Positions 35,441 to 48,925 of a stretch of 64,000 bases of DNA are shown here, piece by piece; the stretch's first letter is position 1, and every line of letters starts with the position of its first letter. Below the pieces are notes generated by a model. That model saw nothing but the letters and a program-made list of their open reading frames with translations. It was not told where the DNA came from and did not search any database. The translations under genes were made by a program, and so were the position numbers. Source of the stretch: Lichenostomus cassidix (lineage: Eukaryota > Chordata > Aves > Passeriformes > Meliphagidae); NCBI GenBank assembly GCA_008360975.2, contig CM039182.1, positions 91,657,405-91,721,404 of the forward strand, in the 5' to 3' direction.

Positions 35441-38400
35441 TCATGAGCTCATCAGCTTCCTGCTTTGTTCCCCACTAATGAAACATTTCAGTAGCTCCAT
35501 AAGCATACCCACAGCTTTTCTACATAGGGAAAATCTCTGGCAAAGCTACAAAGGATGTGTCTGAGAACAAAGAGTGGCTGTGTGTGGCACTCACTGGACA
35601 GGTCTCAACATGCTCTAGCAAAATGCAGCAGCAGCAAAGCCACAGGGCACAACTTCACCACAGAAATGTTCACACACAGGTCATGCCACTCCTCATCCTG
35701 ATAATCTCAGCACATTGGGCACTGAACAGCTCATCCCATCCTGTCTTGTCTTTAAAGGATTTGACTGAGGTACTATGTGATGGGCATGCATGCTGCATAT
35801 GGGAATCACTCACGACTAGGAGTTTAATGACCTTGTTCTAATTTTTGAAATCCCCCTCAGTTACATGCCTGTCATGGATACTTGAGGTCTGTGTGTCCCA
35901 GCCCAGTCTTAAGACCAACTTAGCTAAATTAAGTACTTTATATGCATCAAAGGACTGTATGTAACTCAAAAGCTTTGGTTGGCAGTCTGTGTAAGCTTCT
36001 TTTATTAAAGTCTGCCATCTTCCATGATATTTCATCTGCCACTCACATAGCTTTGAAAGGAGAGGGCATGTGCTGAACTTGCTCCAGAGCACTGTAAAAC
36101 AAATGCATCAGAACAAAAACCAAGACACCAATTTTTTCCTATATGTCTGGCCTAGATTAGACTCCTGTGCAACAAGGGTCAAGGTAGCAGGAGAACTGCA
36201 ATCATAAAGGAACTGTCTTGCATGTATGATGGGGCAGAAGATGAAGTAGTAATTACAACAAGCAGACCAACCCTCAGCCCTTCTCGAGACAGTCACAAGG
36301 GTAGGAATGTCACCTTTCGATGTCTGAGCCCAGTCCTTGAATTTTCTTTTCACAGCTCTGCACTTTCAAGAAGAACCCCAATGAATCACACTGTTTGGCT
36401 GTAAAAAGGGAAACTAAAAGAAATGTCAAATGTCACGGTGGCTTTTTCACGTTATCTCTCTGTTCAGACAGGAAGTAGGAGTGCATCCTACTCATGGCGC
36501 AGATAGGGGAGACAGCTGCCCCCAGAGTCTCTTTACCAGAGGGGACTGCCCCTTTCAGAGAACCACAGGGTTGTTTTCTTTTCTCCACACAGTTCGGTTT
36601 TCTGGTCTCTATTCCACCAATCTAACTCACACTCTGGGAAACAATGTTTTGAGGTGTCCTGTCTGAGAAAATTTGTTCTCTTTTCCATTTCAAGCCATAT
36701 TTTGAACCATATTAATCTACTATTAAATCACAGGGAGTGGCTGAGATAAAAAAATATTTTATTTTATATTTGAAAGCCTGATTGTCATCTCATTTAATGT
36801 AGTAGGTTAGGAACTGGTTGAAATCCATGCCACATGGGTAAAATGTCTCAGAATACATTAATGCTAGAAGTGAAGGAGTAAAACAGCCCCCCTCAAGTTA
36901 GGCTCAGACTTCTTAAGCAAACTCAATTAAAAGGCCTTGCAGCCACATTTTCACACCACTCAGAATGAGCATTGTTGCAGATCCTCCATGAACATTTCCT
37001 GCCCCATCTACATGACAGGCAGGTATCTCACACATCTCAAAGAGGAGATAGCCTTTCAGATGCTCTCTGGCCAAATCCTCTCATTCTATTGCCAAATACA
37101 TTCCCACTAAGTAAGGTTCAGAAGCTGTATGCAGTCCAAACACTGAAGTACCTGACAGCTACAGCACATATGTGTCATAGTCTGTGTGTTAATAAGGGCT
37201 GCACAGGGCTGGAGCAGACTGTGGAGACAACTGCAGGATCACCTTCTCACAGGTATGACTGTCAGGTAAGAAACTATCAACTATCTCACATGGGCAAAGT
37301 TACTTCTTCTCTTCAGGAAGAATGACAGTTGCTGCCCAGTCCAAATCATGCTCTCTTTAGAGACTACAATTAGTAACATGGAGAGACCAGCTAGGGACTA
37401 GACAAATGGTGTCTTGAGCAGATCTCCTCCTTGGTTTTGGCCTTTAATGCTGAAGTTGGATTTCTCACGCTCCTACAGATAGGAAAGTAGTGTTTGCAGC
37501 CCAATTAGCCTGTAATGGCTCTTCAAGCATTTGTTGATGATAGTAATCTGGGCTCGAAGTCTTGGCATGTAAGGGATGCTTGTGATTGATTGTAGCTCAC
37601 TTGTCTTGCACTGGCTAAAGGCATGTAGAAAGGACAAGGGTCACTTAGTGCTATCACAAACTAAGGCCTCTGACACAAGCCTCCCTCAGATATGTACCCT
37701 GTTGCTCATGTGCTGAGCTTTGTTAGTGAGATCGTGCCAAAGCTCGGGCTAGAGAATTATCAGCTTTCTGAAATAACAGCATTATAACACCACAGACAAA
37801 GCACTCTTATGTGCTTTGTGCTGTGCAAACTGAGACCAAGTGGTAAATGTGTCAGTTTAGGAGTGTTTTGGACCCAAGAAGCAATGGAATGTCCTTTATA
37901 TCTTTCGAAATGAGAGTCTGTTTGGATTAAAATGATCTCCATGTAAGCAAAAAAAAAATACCAGCCTTCCCATTTCAAAGCTGGCAGGGCTTCTTACACA
38001 GGCCTCTATTCAAACAGTGTAGGGGAAGAGGAATAGGGGACTTTTTTGTTTAACTCAAATGACGTGGTGTGTGTTTCTAACATAAAAAGCAAGACAAAAA
38101 ATGAACTCTGTCTGAGGCGAAAGATTTAGAAGAAAAAGGAAAGTATGAATGTAGGAAGCTGTCTGAACACAAAGGCAAGGAAAATGAACACTTTTAGTCA
38201 TTGACAGAACATGCATTTTTATGAGTGTTAACAGAAATTTGGTGTGATGATTCTGATAATGACATCCTAGCCAGTACAGCTGGTCTACAGGCAGAAAGAG
38301 AAGAAGCTGTATGAACAGTGGGATCTACAAGAAGTCTTTAGAGCATGTTTTAAGAACAATTTCAGGCATTTGGGAAGATCTGAGATTGACAGCCTAGTAG

Positions 38401-38699
38401 GGTTAAAAACCATGGTTGGTAACAAGAAGGAAATTCCAGCTGAAGAAATGCAAATCTATGTACCACCCAAAAATAACTCCAGCCAGCCATCCTACTAAAG
38501 CCCAGAAGTTCAGGAAAGCACTGAGGACTGGCCAGTCTAACCCAGGTTCCTTTTTTTCAGAAGCTGGAAAAGCCAGTGCTGGACAGAAGACTGTAGAAGA
38601 GGTCACTGTGTACAATTTTGCCACAAAGATGAATGTGACAAAACATACAGTTGAGATAAAATTATCAAATATAACTAACTAACTCAGGTTTAATTCTCA
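35441..38699. other. Non-coding stretch, no gene recognised
   Basis: No recognisable repeat or coding exon. The longest frames, for example 36972-37325, show no motif or compositional support. Confidence 0.5.
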
Positions 38700-39950
38700 T
38701 ATACGCCTGCTAAGAAATCTCCATTACCCTTTTTACTCTATGCCACTTCCATTCTCCTTACAAAGAAAATACCATCCTCTGGCTATTCAAGTACCAGAAT
38801 AACCTTCACAGTGCTCCCCTTTTCTCCCAGATGAAACTCATTCAGCTTTCTGGTTTTTCTGTTAACTCCCCAAGAACTCTCCTTACAAACTCACAGCAGT
38901 CACCTGCCTGCACTCCTTAAGCCCTTTGATTTCTGTTCCACTCACACCTCTGTCTGCTGCTCTTCCCACTTCTCACCTCACTCAGTGACACAAACCCAGA
39001 CCACACTTTGTCCTTCCTTTGTCACAACTCTGGTGACATTTGACCCATCCTGGCTGCCTGTCTATCTCCTCAATCCTCTTTGCTGCCCTCACAAGTTTCT
39101 CCTGCTATAACTTCTCATGGCAACACATCCAGCCTGCATGCTTCTCTACTCAGGTTTTACCTCTTTTCTCTGGCAATCTGTTCCCTGACTGTACCATTCC
39201 TAACCCTACTGCAGACAGCCAAACAATTTTCTCCATCATCTCCCTGCTCTAAGAGAGATGTGTTTTTTCTGCTGTCACTAGCACTAAAACCACCTTCTCA
39301 TTAAGATGTGTCTTCTTCTCTGACACTCCCTTTCTCTTTCTCTTTCTTCTTTTCCTTCTCCTTTCTGCTCTTTTGAATAACACTGTATCCAAGCCCTTTC
39401 TCTGCTCCCACATTGCTCTCAGCCACAACTCTCCTAAGATTGTGTCCCCTGAGAAATTTTGGAGTTTCTCATCCTCTTTCCACTCTCACTCTTCCTTGGA
39501 TATGGATACCTGTGTGCTGATAACAAGCCCATCCTATAGGTGTTGATTTCTTTGCACTTGTGTAGTTCTGCTGTCTGCACCTGCGCCTCAACATTCCCTC
39601 TCACCTAAGAGGCCACTCCTCAAACATTGTTATCTCTTTGTTCACTCTGTTGTTAAATTCCAGCTGTGACCAAGTTTCTATCATTGCTCTCAGATACAAC
39701 CCCTCACCTGGGGTCTTCCAGTCCATCAGCATTTGCACTCAACCTTTTGTCCTTTCCCCCTACCAACAGCTTCGCTGATGCTCTCTTGCTGCTGTGATTC
39801 TTTCCCCTCTTTTTCCCACTGCAAGTATTATACTGGCACTGGCTCAACTGCAACAACTGTTCCTCCAAGAGCAGGCTGACAACTGCCACTACGAGTTTGT
39901 TCTCTCCTTTTTCCATTCACCCGTTTCATGCAGCACTTAGCACAGTGGGC
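38700..39950. other. Pyrimidine-biased kilobase
   Basis: The plus strand is visibly enriched in C and T over more than 1 kb, peaking at about 39310-39375 in runs such as CTTTCTCTTTCTCTTTCTTC. There is no tandem period and no coding signal. It may be an old degenerated microsatellite field or a region with strand-asymmetric substitution. Confidence 0.5.
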
Positions 39951-40794
39951 TTCTGGCCCACCAGCGAGGCATCTTAAGCACTGCACTGAATGCAAATATA
40001 ATCACATGGCTCTGGAAGTTGTTCCTGCCATTCATATGAATAGCTAACTGCTTTTTATTAATTAACTTTTGGCCACTGTGAAGTTTTGTAGCAATCTTTA
40101 TGCTGCTTAAGACTGACCCTCTCCTTCAGGAATGGTTGAATAATCGCACCAGCTGGATGTATCATAATTATCACAGCCTCAGCACTTTGGAAATATAAGA
40201 CTTCTGGTGGGTGGAAGCCATTGCCTCTTTCTTTTCCTGTGTGCCTGGGCTTATCACAGGATGTCATTCAAGGTTAAAAAGCTTAGCATCCCTGCTGATC
40301 ATGCCTTTCCCCCTGGAAAAAACATGTGATGGATACGATCACAAAGGGTTGTATTTCAGCTGTGCAGTCTGTTCAGGCTTATCCATCTTTACCTTACCTG
40401 TGGTGTCCCAAAACCAACATGTGACCCTGTGCACATGAGAGATTAATATCTGGGATTCCATTTTAGTGACACTGAAAGCACCAGATCATTGTTGTGGGCT
40501 GCTTGCTCAGAAAGCTGGAAGCAAATGAGCAGAAACACAGCAATACTGCTTGCTTTACACCTCAAAGAGGGAGACTGACCTTGGTTTTCCCATTTTTCCC
40601 TTTTAATGCTGAAATTGTTAGGGAATATTGACCTTAGTCACATTTGAGAACTCCTTGCCCTGTAGCTGCCCATGCCCCTTTCCCTTGCCTATCAGTGATG
40701 CCTTCATGGTATGTTATGAAAAAGGTTGAATGTATTTTTCTTAGTTTTAGATGCTATCACATGGAATTTCCATCCCTGTGTCTTCCTCCCCACT

Positions 40795-40945
40795 TATAAA
40801 AAGATGTCTCTGAACACCCATGTCCTCTGCAGGGCTGCTCTCAGTGAGTTCTTCTCCCATCTGGTGCTTATGTCTGGGATTGCCCCAACCCAGGTGCAGC
40901 ACCTTGCATTTGGAATTAACGTTTTGAACAATGTATTGCAATTCC
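40795..40945 (-). mobile_element. CR1 LINE reverse-transcriptase fragment
   Basis: On the minus strand this reads [19 protein letters not shown] and then SSPAEDMGV, matching the C-terminal part of the CR1 reverse-transcriptase region (CKVLHLG...N..H.., then ..S.AE.DLGV). It is a short internal piece with no intact frame. Confidence 0.8.
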
Positions 40946-42442
40946 CATTGATTATTCTATTGTAAGTATATGCTTGGAAAGAATGCCTCATCCTCCTTCT
41001 TGAGGATATAGCTATGCCTCAGTTTATCCAGATTTGGGATTGAGGCCTCACATACTCCACAGCCAACTTCACTGTAATTGTACTGGCAAAGCTCCCAGGT
41101 TCTGCAACAATCTGGTGGAGGCAAAAGCCAATTCTGCCACTGCTTCTTTTCTGCTGTAACAAAGGATATGTTTAATGAAATAAATATCAAGATTAACAAT
41201 GAGGATAGCACAATGGTATCTCTATTACTCCCTCAAATATCTCTTTTCCTTTATTTAGTAGCCTCAGTTTTCAGAATATCCATGTTGGGGTTCTTTACAT
41301 CAGTGGCTTTTGCCTGCATCGTGGCATTTGTAGGAAACACTCTCCCCTAGACAAAATCAACAGTGTATGTTATAAAAGTACATTACTGTTTAAAATTATG
41401 AGAAAGCACTTATAACAAAAACTGGTCTAATAATGGGTCCTCATTCCTAGGCTTAAATATGAGCTCTCTACACTGCCTCCCTTCTTACTTGCTGACTATT
41501 TGCATGTTACTGTCTCCACTAATAGAATATGTCAGTGTTCTCCTGTTCACATATTTCCCATTTATTTCTCCTTTCTTGCCATAGTACTGTAGTGCTTGAA
41601 AAAATACAAACAAACCCAGATTATTGTTAGATAGATACAATGTTATTTTGGTATAAAGTGAATCCCCCCCTAGAATTGTGAGCTAATTTCTAACCTTCTG
41701 AATGCAGGGCACAGTCTCAGCTCTGCTGATTGTTAAAAATGCAGATAATTTTAATGTAAATTCCTTGGCCAAAGTAACTAAATGGGCTGCAGTATTCCTT
41801 TGCCTGGACTGACCTTATGACTAAAATCCTGCCAAAATTTTACACATTTTCCTGTGGTCTGTTCCCCAGACAATGAAATCCAAGCTGCCAGATTTTTCAT
41901 TAATTAGTACTTCAGTGGATGGTAGAAAAGCAAGAAGAATATAAGCTCAGATGTGTTTGTTTACTTAACATCTGCTGCCCCTCAACCTCATGGTCCACAT
42001 TTCTCTAGCAAATAACTTTTCCTCCATTATCTCATAACTACAGTGTATCCAGCATTTTCCTTTTCATTCCTTGTATGCTTTCTCCCCGTTGTCTCCTCTC
42101 TCATTACCTTTTTCCTGGTGCTGACAATAGAGCACCCCAATCCAGTGACTGACCCCTTGCCCCTTTCCTGGGGACTGCCCTTCTGTGGGGGAAAAGATGA
42201 CTCATGAAAACGACCTGATCTTTTGTGAACACAGAGTGCAGGTGAAGGTGGCTTTGCTATATGGGTCAGCTCTGGAAGAAGGAAGAGCTTCTGTCCGTGT
42301 GCCAAAGAAAAGGGAGCCATTCTGTTAAGGAAACTGCCCAAACCTTTCTATCCTCTGCCTCACCCTCCTGGCAGTTGTTTTGTATCTGTTGTTCGTGCCC
42401 TTGGGGAAGAAGGGAAAAGAAGGGAGAGCCTCCAGGATATGC
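40946..42442. other. Non-coding stretch, no gene recognised
   Basis: No repeat family or exon was recognised. Short frames only. Confidence 0.5.
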
Positions 42443-42655
42443 TAAAAAAAAAACCCAAAAAAACCCAGGAAAGTAAAAAGAAGAAAGAAAAAAGAAAAAA
42501 GAAGGGGAGGGTATTGGGGTGAGAACCGCCTGAACAATAAAAAGAAAAGTATTAAAAAGTATTTTAAAAAGTATTTGGAAAGAAAGTATTAAAAAATATT
42601 TTAAAAATATTTTTAAAGTATTTTTTTAAAGTATTAAAAAAAAAAAAGTATTAAA
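42443..42655 (+). repeat. A-rich block with AAGTATT-like degenerate repeats
   Basis: Runs of A, AAAGAAA and about nine copies of AGTATT or AATATT separated by A or T runs (densest at 42548-42652) end abruptly at CCCCC where a GC-rich block begins. It looks like slippage-grown low-complexity DNA. Confidence 0.85.
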
Positions 42656-42862
42656 AACCCCCGAAAGCCGAAGGAAAAACTGCACCCTGTGTGGCACGGA
42701 GCGGGCCCCGGCGGGCAGGGGATGTGCGGGGGATGCTCGGGACGCGGCTGCGGCGGCAGCGCAGGGAGCACAGCGAGCCGCGGGCACCCTCTGCTGCCGC
42801 CCTGCCCGCACCCAGCGCTGCCGCCTCCTGCTGCTGCTGCCGTGCCCTCCAGACAGCTTCTC
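42656..42862. promoter_or_regulatory. Isolated CpG-dense islet
   Basis: I count about 21 CpG dinucleotides in roughly 190 bp, with high GC, GC-box-like GGGCGG relatives (GCGGGCCCCGGCGGG) and CAG/CTG-type runs, in a window otherwise poor in CpG. Retained CpG suggests an unmethylated regulatory element or promoter, or a recently inserted GC-rich sequence. Frames exist on both strands (for example 42626-42914 minus and 42689-43027 plus), but they are what GC-rich DNA gives by chance. No gene was identified downstream on either strand. Confidence 0.5.
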
Positions 42863-43029
42863 TCCGCAGCCCTCCAAGGGATGGGCGCCTCCCATCCCTC
42901 CCTACCAACCACATCCCTCTGCCCTATTGCCTGTGCTCATGAGATGTGCACAGACCTCTTTGGAATTTCCACCTCCCTGTGCACAGAGCCACCACAGACC
43001 TCATCACACGCACCCTCCTTCCTCTAACT

Positions 43030-43112
43030 AGGGGATGGGGCTGTGCCAGGTCAGGAGGTGAACTCGATGATCCTTGTGGGTCCCTTCCAACTCAGGATAT
43101 TCCGTGATTCTG
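43030..43112 (+). mobile_element. CR1 LINE 3'-end fragment
   Basis: GGTGAACTCGATGATCCTTG, then TGGGTCCCTTCCAACTCAGG and ATATTCCGTGATTCTGTG, is a typical CR1 3' terminus on the plus strand. Confidence 0.88.
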
Positions 43113-43435
43113 TGGAAAACAATCCTGAAGCCTCCTCATGTAGCAAACGTTAAAGACAAAAATTCCCAGAGGTTCCTATACATTTTACCATCCCTGCTTT
43201 ATGACCAGCCACCCCATCATCATACATGCCCTTTAACCAAAAATGCTGAGATAGGACTTTGCCCTCAGGGAATCACCTGCAGGTGCTGAAAACAAATGGT
43301 AAGTTTGCAGGCAGATCACGTGAGAGATGCTAACAGAGGAAGATTTGCGTATCCCAATATTCGCTGTGTACTTTTAATTAGGTTTGGTAGGCAATGCACC
43401 ACACAGACACACACACAGACCTTATGCTGATCTAG

Positions 43436-43522
43436 TTGCAGATGTCCCTGCTAATTGCAAAGCATGTTGGACTAAGATGACCTCAGGGGCCTCTTCCAAC
43501 CCAAACCATTCTATGATTCTGT
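43436..43522 (+). mobile_element. CR1 LINE 3'-end fragment
   Basis: TTGGACTAAGATGACCTCAG, then CCTCTTCCAACCCAAACCAT and TCTATGATTCTG, is a CR1 3' terminus on the plus strand. It lies 320 bp after a second copy in the same orientation, from a different subfamily judging by sequence. Confidence 0.85.
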
Positions 43523-46500
43523 AAATGAAGAGGGAAGAGAATTTGAGCTCAGCCTCAAGCTGTCTGAGTTGGTCAGGCACAAAGCTCTGCAAATGTATTG
43601 ACCAGAAAAACCAATACTGCTGCTCATCTAGGCATGTCACCAATTCTCACCTTCTCTGCTGTCAGGTGGTTTTCCTTCTTCACGGATACCACCCTTCTTC
43701 CAGGCTTTGCAGGCCTTCCTTTTCCTTATATTTTTCTTTCTTACATGTATGCCTCCTGTCTCCTGCTTCCTTCCCTGACATAGAAAGCTTATGGTGGTAA
43801 GACTGAAGGAGGAGAAAGCAATTCTCAATCAAGTGGAGAACACAGGGAATGAGGAGAGGGGCTAAGAAGATGGCTGTCCTGGGAAGGACAGGTTGAAAGG
43901 AAGAATTTCTCTAGTGGTTCCTAAAGATTGTTTCCTTCAAGCTGTCTGATGTCATGGAAGCCAGAAAATGAGCAATCCAGCTCATGTAAGTCTTTTTTTC
44001 TGGGCAAAACATTATGTACTTGTTTAACAGCCCATAAAGTAAACATAAAGGCCTAAGCCCAAGAATGTCATTTCAGCTAGGAGCATCTGTATCAACATCA
44101 TGGTGACTTTGCTTGCCTCCTGTTACTGTGTCCTTAAGGTATATACATATATTATTTTTTAGTAATCTTCATGAGTTTGGACATGCACTGTACCCAACAC
44201 TCAAAAGTCACTGCAGCTTCAACTCTACGGCACGGAGGGTACATGAGATCAAACAAGGTAAACTCTGAGCTTGTAACAATTAATTTTTTAGCTTTATTCA
44301 AAAGTAGAATAAGCAACATTAATTCAGGAAAGCTCGTTACCATGTAATAATACCTAGGGCCCACAACTGCTGAATAATTTAGAGTAAACTTTGCATCCAG
44401 GGCCATGAATTACACTCTAAAAAGAAGAGTATACAGTTAAAAAAGTTAGTTCAGCTTGAAATGTCTTCATCCTGATTCAGGATTTATGCCTGTACATAAA
44501 TCATATTCCCTCAGCCTGCATTTTCATCTCCACCCAGAAGTGTCCATCTGCCCGAAGCCACGCAGAGCTAAGCTCAGTGCAGCCTTAGCTGTGCATTCCA
44601 GTGCAGGACTCATGTTTCCTGTATGATGTGCATGTGTCTCCTCCACACACATCAGTCCTGTCCAAATAATACTGCAACCCTGACTGACCTTTCAATATTA
44701 ATGACAACACACTCTAGAAAGCACTAGGAGAGAGGTTTTCAAAGCAGCTGAAAGAGACAGATAGGAATCTTGTGGGATTTTCAAATGTGACGAAACGGGC
44801 CAATTGGCTGACTCCTACTGCTTTCATGAAATCAGTAAGAGTTGGGTACCTAACTTCTTCAGTCATGTTCGCAAACCTTGTCACAAGCACTTGTGATAAA
44901 CTAAGAATTTTGGGACATTTGGCCTTACTTAAAGATGAGGTCTATCCAGGCACAGAGTAAAACAAACAAAAAAATCTTCCCAAGACTGGTTAGGGTCTAC
45001 CTAATACCTAGAATGTGAGAGTGCTCAGAAGAGCTGGGTAGCTCTAGGTAAGACTTACTGAATCAGCTTCAGCTTTGATTCCATTTGCTTTGTATCCTGG
45101 ATTCAGACCCAATAGAAACTGAGGTGGCACTATTTTAGTGAAGCCTGATCATCCTCAAAGCACCTATACACAAACAGGAACAAGAATGTAAAGCTGGAGT
45201 GATGAGTGAAGAGCACTTGCATTTGGAACAGCTGCTTTATTTACTTGGTTTCCAAAAGAAAAAGGAAAAAAGAAAGGCACTGCATTTCCACCACTTGTTC
45301 CCCCCTCTCACCTTGGTAATCTGGAGCATCTCTACCAGGTAGCCTGCAACCTGCAGCTACGTCTCAGAGGCCTTACACCTGGGAGTGCCAACAAACTGTG
45401 GGCTGTGATCTGTTTAGCATCATTTTGCCTGCCACTCCACCAGCATTGCAGGTGGGCTACTCTTGGCTGACAATCTCTTTAACAAAGATTTTTACCTCTG
45501 CCACCACAGATAGATAAAGACTTGCAAGAATTGCAATTTTCAGTAAAGTCAGTTCTGGTTCAAGAAGTATTTGCTCATATGCACATGGTATGGCAAAACT
45601 TTCATTTACTTTAAATGTTATATTAAACAAAAGTCTTTCTGTGTCTCTTAATTTCAGTCTGCTGAAAAAATCACAGTTCACCACTGAACTCATCACTGGC
45701 ATGTGAAAAATATTTTGGGAGGTCACACCACACAGGCCTTCCCCACAAGTCAATGCACCAAAAAAAAAGAAAGCACCATGTATATTGCATATCACTTATG
45801 CAAGATCTGGATTAATCCGATTTGACCTTTGATTCATTTTAGCAACATGGTCAAAATGATCCATGTTAATCTGTCCAAAATTGTCTGCCCTTCTGTCCCG
45901 AGCTCACACTTGCATTCAGAACCAGACACACATACCAGCACTGATCCTCATCTTCTGGTCACTCTGAGCCAAGCCCCCACCTCCAGCAGTATTTGCATTC
46001 AGGCTGGAAGAGGAGGCATCACCCTGGTGGGGAGCTTGATGTGAAGCTCCACATTTACAACCCTGTCACCAGACTAAATCAAGCGGTATGCGGTCCATAA
46101 CACTGTCAGGAAGGTAGGGAATGCCGTTCTGCATCTGATTAAGAATGATATATTCACTCAACCCACATAATAATGTTGTTTTAGGACTAAAATGAAAAAC
46201 TACCGGCAAATGCAATAATCTTTTCTTTCAAATGGTGAAGAGGATATGCAAATACACCCAGAGTATAAAAACCTAGCGATCCTTACTATACAGGATCCTG
46301 GGATCAGGACAGGGATGCTTTACAGACTGTGTGCTCTGCCTTTTGCCTCCTATTTGTTGTTTACGCTTAGGAATAGAGCTGTGTGGGATGGGATATTTAG
46401 GAATTGTCACCACACGAATGACATATGGGTGCTGCCTGGCTCATGGCATCTTTATGATGGTGTGACTTCTAATCCAGACATATGCAGATTAGCAGCGGGT

Positions 46501-47349
46501 TCAGTCATGCTGAAAGCATCCAGGGCTTCCTTTTAAGCACCGATCCCTTTCTGACTGGCAGCGATGTGACTGTCAGCTACTGTTTCCTGATGGCTCCCTC
46601 ACATGACTCCTGAGAGCCGTGGTACACTGTGCTCTGGTGGCTATCTCATTTCCAATCAGTGTACTGTGGCAGCAGACAGTAACGGGGGTTTCTGTTCCTG
46701 GAAGGGTGCCACAGTGTACTTGGAGACATTTGCTGCTTGCATGTGAGTTTTGGAATCCCCTTTTACAATCAGGAGGTCTATGGAAAAAGAAATCCCTACC
46801 ACAGCATGAACATAATACTGGCTCTGCGTGATGCCAAAAGCTCTAATCTCCTTCAGCCTTAAGGCCGTGTGCCTATGGATTCCAAATGTCCCAGTTCACT
46901 CAGCACATTTCTCTTGGCCTCATGCAAGATTTTTTGATAATTATAACATCATATGATAGCATGCTACACTGTCTTTGAGTTATGAAACTGAAGCTTCACC
47001 CTGGTAGAAAAATTCAGGTGATTTTTTTTTTAAACCATGCCTAGGAGAATGGAGAAGCCATTCTTACGGGCTTCAAACCTGATAGTACAGTAGCTTCTAA
47101 ACTTGGGGATGAGTAGCCTTTATCTTGGATAAATGACGCTCCAGTTTAAATAAAAATCTCTGAGTTTGATTTTCATCAAAAGCCCATGGATCTCCATCTG
47201 TAACTCTCACTGGCAGTGGAGTCTCCAGTCCCATTTAATTCATGCCAGGACTCCACTAAAATGTTTATAAATGAGGAACAGGTGACTAAATGCTATGTTG
47301 AGAGGCACACCAGAAATGCTTTTGACAGACAATACACGGGAAAATTGTA
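43523..47349. other. Non-coding stretch, no gene recognised
   Basis: No repeat family or exon was recognised. A 112-codon minus frame at 45457-45795 has no domain. Confidence 0.5.
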
Positions 47350-47619
47350 GTAGGAGAAGGGGGATGGCTTTAAACTCATGGAGGGTAGGTTTAGACTAGA
47401 TCTTAGGAAGAAATTTGTTACTGTGAGGGTGGTGAAGCATTGGAACATGTTGACCAGAGATGCTGTGGCTGTGCCATCTGTGGAAGTATTCAAGGCCAGG
47501 CTGGATGGGGCTCTGAGCAACCTGGTCTAGTGGAAGTTGTCTTGGCCCATGGTACAGGGTTTGGAACTAGAGTATCTTTTAGGTCCCTTCCAACCCAAAT
47601 CATTCTATGATTCTATGAT
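47350..47619 (+). mobile_element. CR1 LINE 3'-end fragment, best preserved copy
   Basis: About 270 bp follows the CR1 3' region in order: GGAAGAAATTTGTTACTGTG, GGTGGTGAAGCATTGGAACA, CAAGGCCAGGCTGGATGGGG, CAACCTGGTCTAGTGGAAG, AGGTCCCTTCCAACCCAAAT, and two terminal ATTCTATG octamers. It is 5'-truncated, as most CR1 copies are. Confidence 0.93.
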
Positions 47620-48844
47620 TTCTTTTGGATTTGTCTTTTGTACCAAGTGCTAAAGAGGTTTTGAATTTAAAGAGCAGACCAGCAAAGCGGGGCCAGAAAT
47701 TTTCCTTTCTTTGGCATATTTTGAGATTCTAGATTTACAAACTGTTTATCTCTGCAACACCTGTCATGGCAGGGAGTGCATTCAGTCCTGCTGCTGTCAC
47801 TGTCCCCTCTCTGAAAAGCTGCTCGGGCTGCTGCAAGAGATGTTACAGGACAAGGAGGCAGGAAGCAACAGGCAGCACACAGCTAGTGGGGATGACTGGT
47901 TATCCCACTAGGACTTATGGCCAGTGGTGGGCAAGGCTGGTGTTGCTGTTCATGGGAATGAAGAGCAAGGTTCCACTTTTGGGCACAGACTCCGTGCAGC
48001 AGCAGTGTGTGCACCACAAGTTCCCAAAATTAAGACACTCCCTTCCATGGACAACACATCTGCCTGTCCATCAGTCCTATGGCCAACACAACTGGCACAC
48101 CTGTAAGAGAACACAACTCTTGCCAAGGCTCCTCAGATGAGACGAAGGAAGGAGAGAAAAAAGATGCTTGCCAACCTGTTGATACAATTTTATTCCCTTT
48201 ACCATCTTCTACTGAATTGGTTTTTTAACCCTTTTTTATATCATTCACAGCATGTGAATACATCAGTGTCCCCTGGTTGTCCACTGAGCATAATACAGAC
48301 ACTCAGATTGCTGCAGAAAAAGGAGTCAGAGGTGATGCCAAGAAAATGTGCTAAAACAGACCACTAGAAACTGAAATAATGTTTTGTTGCCTCCAATCTG
48401 GGCATGGCAGAATGGCTTCAGTTATTTTGCAGGTCATGAAGACACAGCAAATTTACGAATCTTAAGGGATGTAGCAGGGATGAGATCGATATGACCACAG
48501 AAACTTGTGAAAAGTCAGTACAATTTATGTTTTGATACTGAAAGGTCTCCTTTCTGTTGAACTTCCCAAACATCTATATATGGTCTATAAAACATGCAAA
48601 TTCAATCACATGGTTGATAAACACAGGAAAATTACCGTTTTCTGCACTTCATTATAAACACAGTTCTGTAGGACTGATGGAGAGGAAGCTTCAGGTTTCT
48701 CACTTTCCTTTGTATTACTGAGTGGGGGCCACGCACCGAGATCAGCTGAGTGTGGATCACAAGAGCAGCGACAGTGAGGTTCACCACAGATCCTCCTGCC
48801 TGCCTCTCTGGTCTGCCAGCCATCAGCAGTGTGGGCAGCAGACA
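47620..48844. other. Non-coding stretch, no gene recognised
   Basis: The frame at 47766-48140 (124 codons) is Cys-, Arg- and Thr-rich but has no recognisable domain, no good start context and no supporting neighbours. I treat it as chance. Confidence 0.5.
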
Positions 48845-48925
48845 CTTCAGCTGGGAGGGACCTGTGAGAGTCACCTACTCCAACACCCTGCTCAAGAAGG
48901 GCAACTTCAGAGTTAGATCATGGCT
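48845..48925 (-). mobile_element. CR1 LINE 3'-end fragment
   Basis: CAGCTGGGAGGGACCTGTGA, then GAGTCACCTACTCCAACACC and CTGCTCAAGAAGGGCAACTT, matches the reverse complement of a CR1 3' region (GGAAGGGACCT..., ...TCCAACCCCCTGCTCAA...). Confidence 0.75.

Noticed and set aside
42626..43027. Overlapping Ala/Gly/Arg-rich frames on both strands
   Set aside because: GC-rich DNA lacks stop codons by composition. There is no motif, and overlapping frames of similar length occur on both strands.
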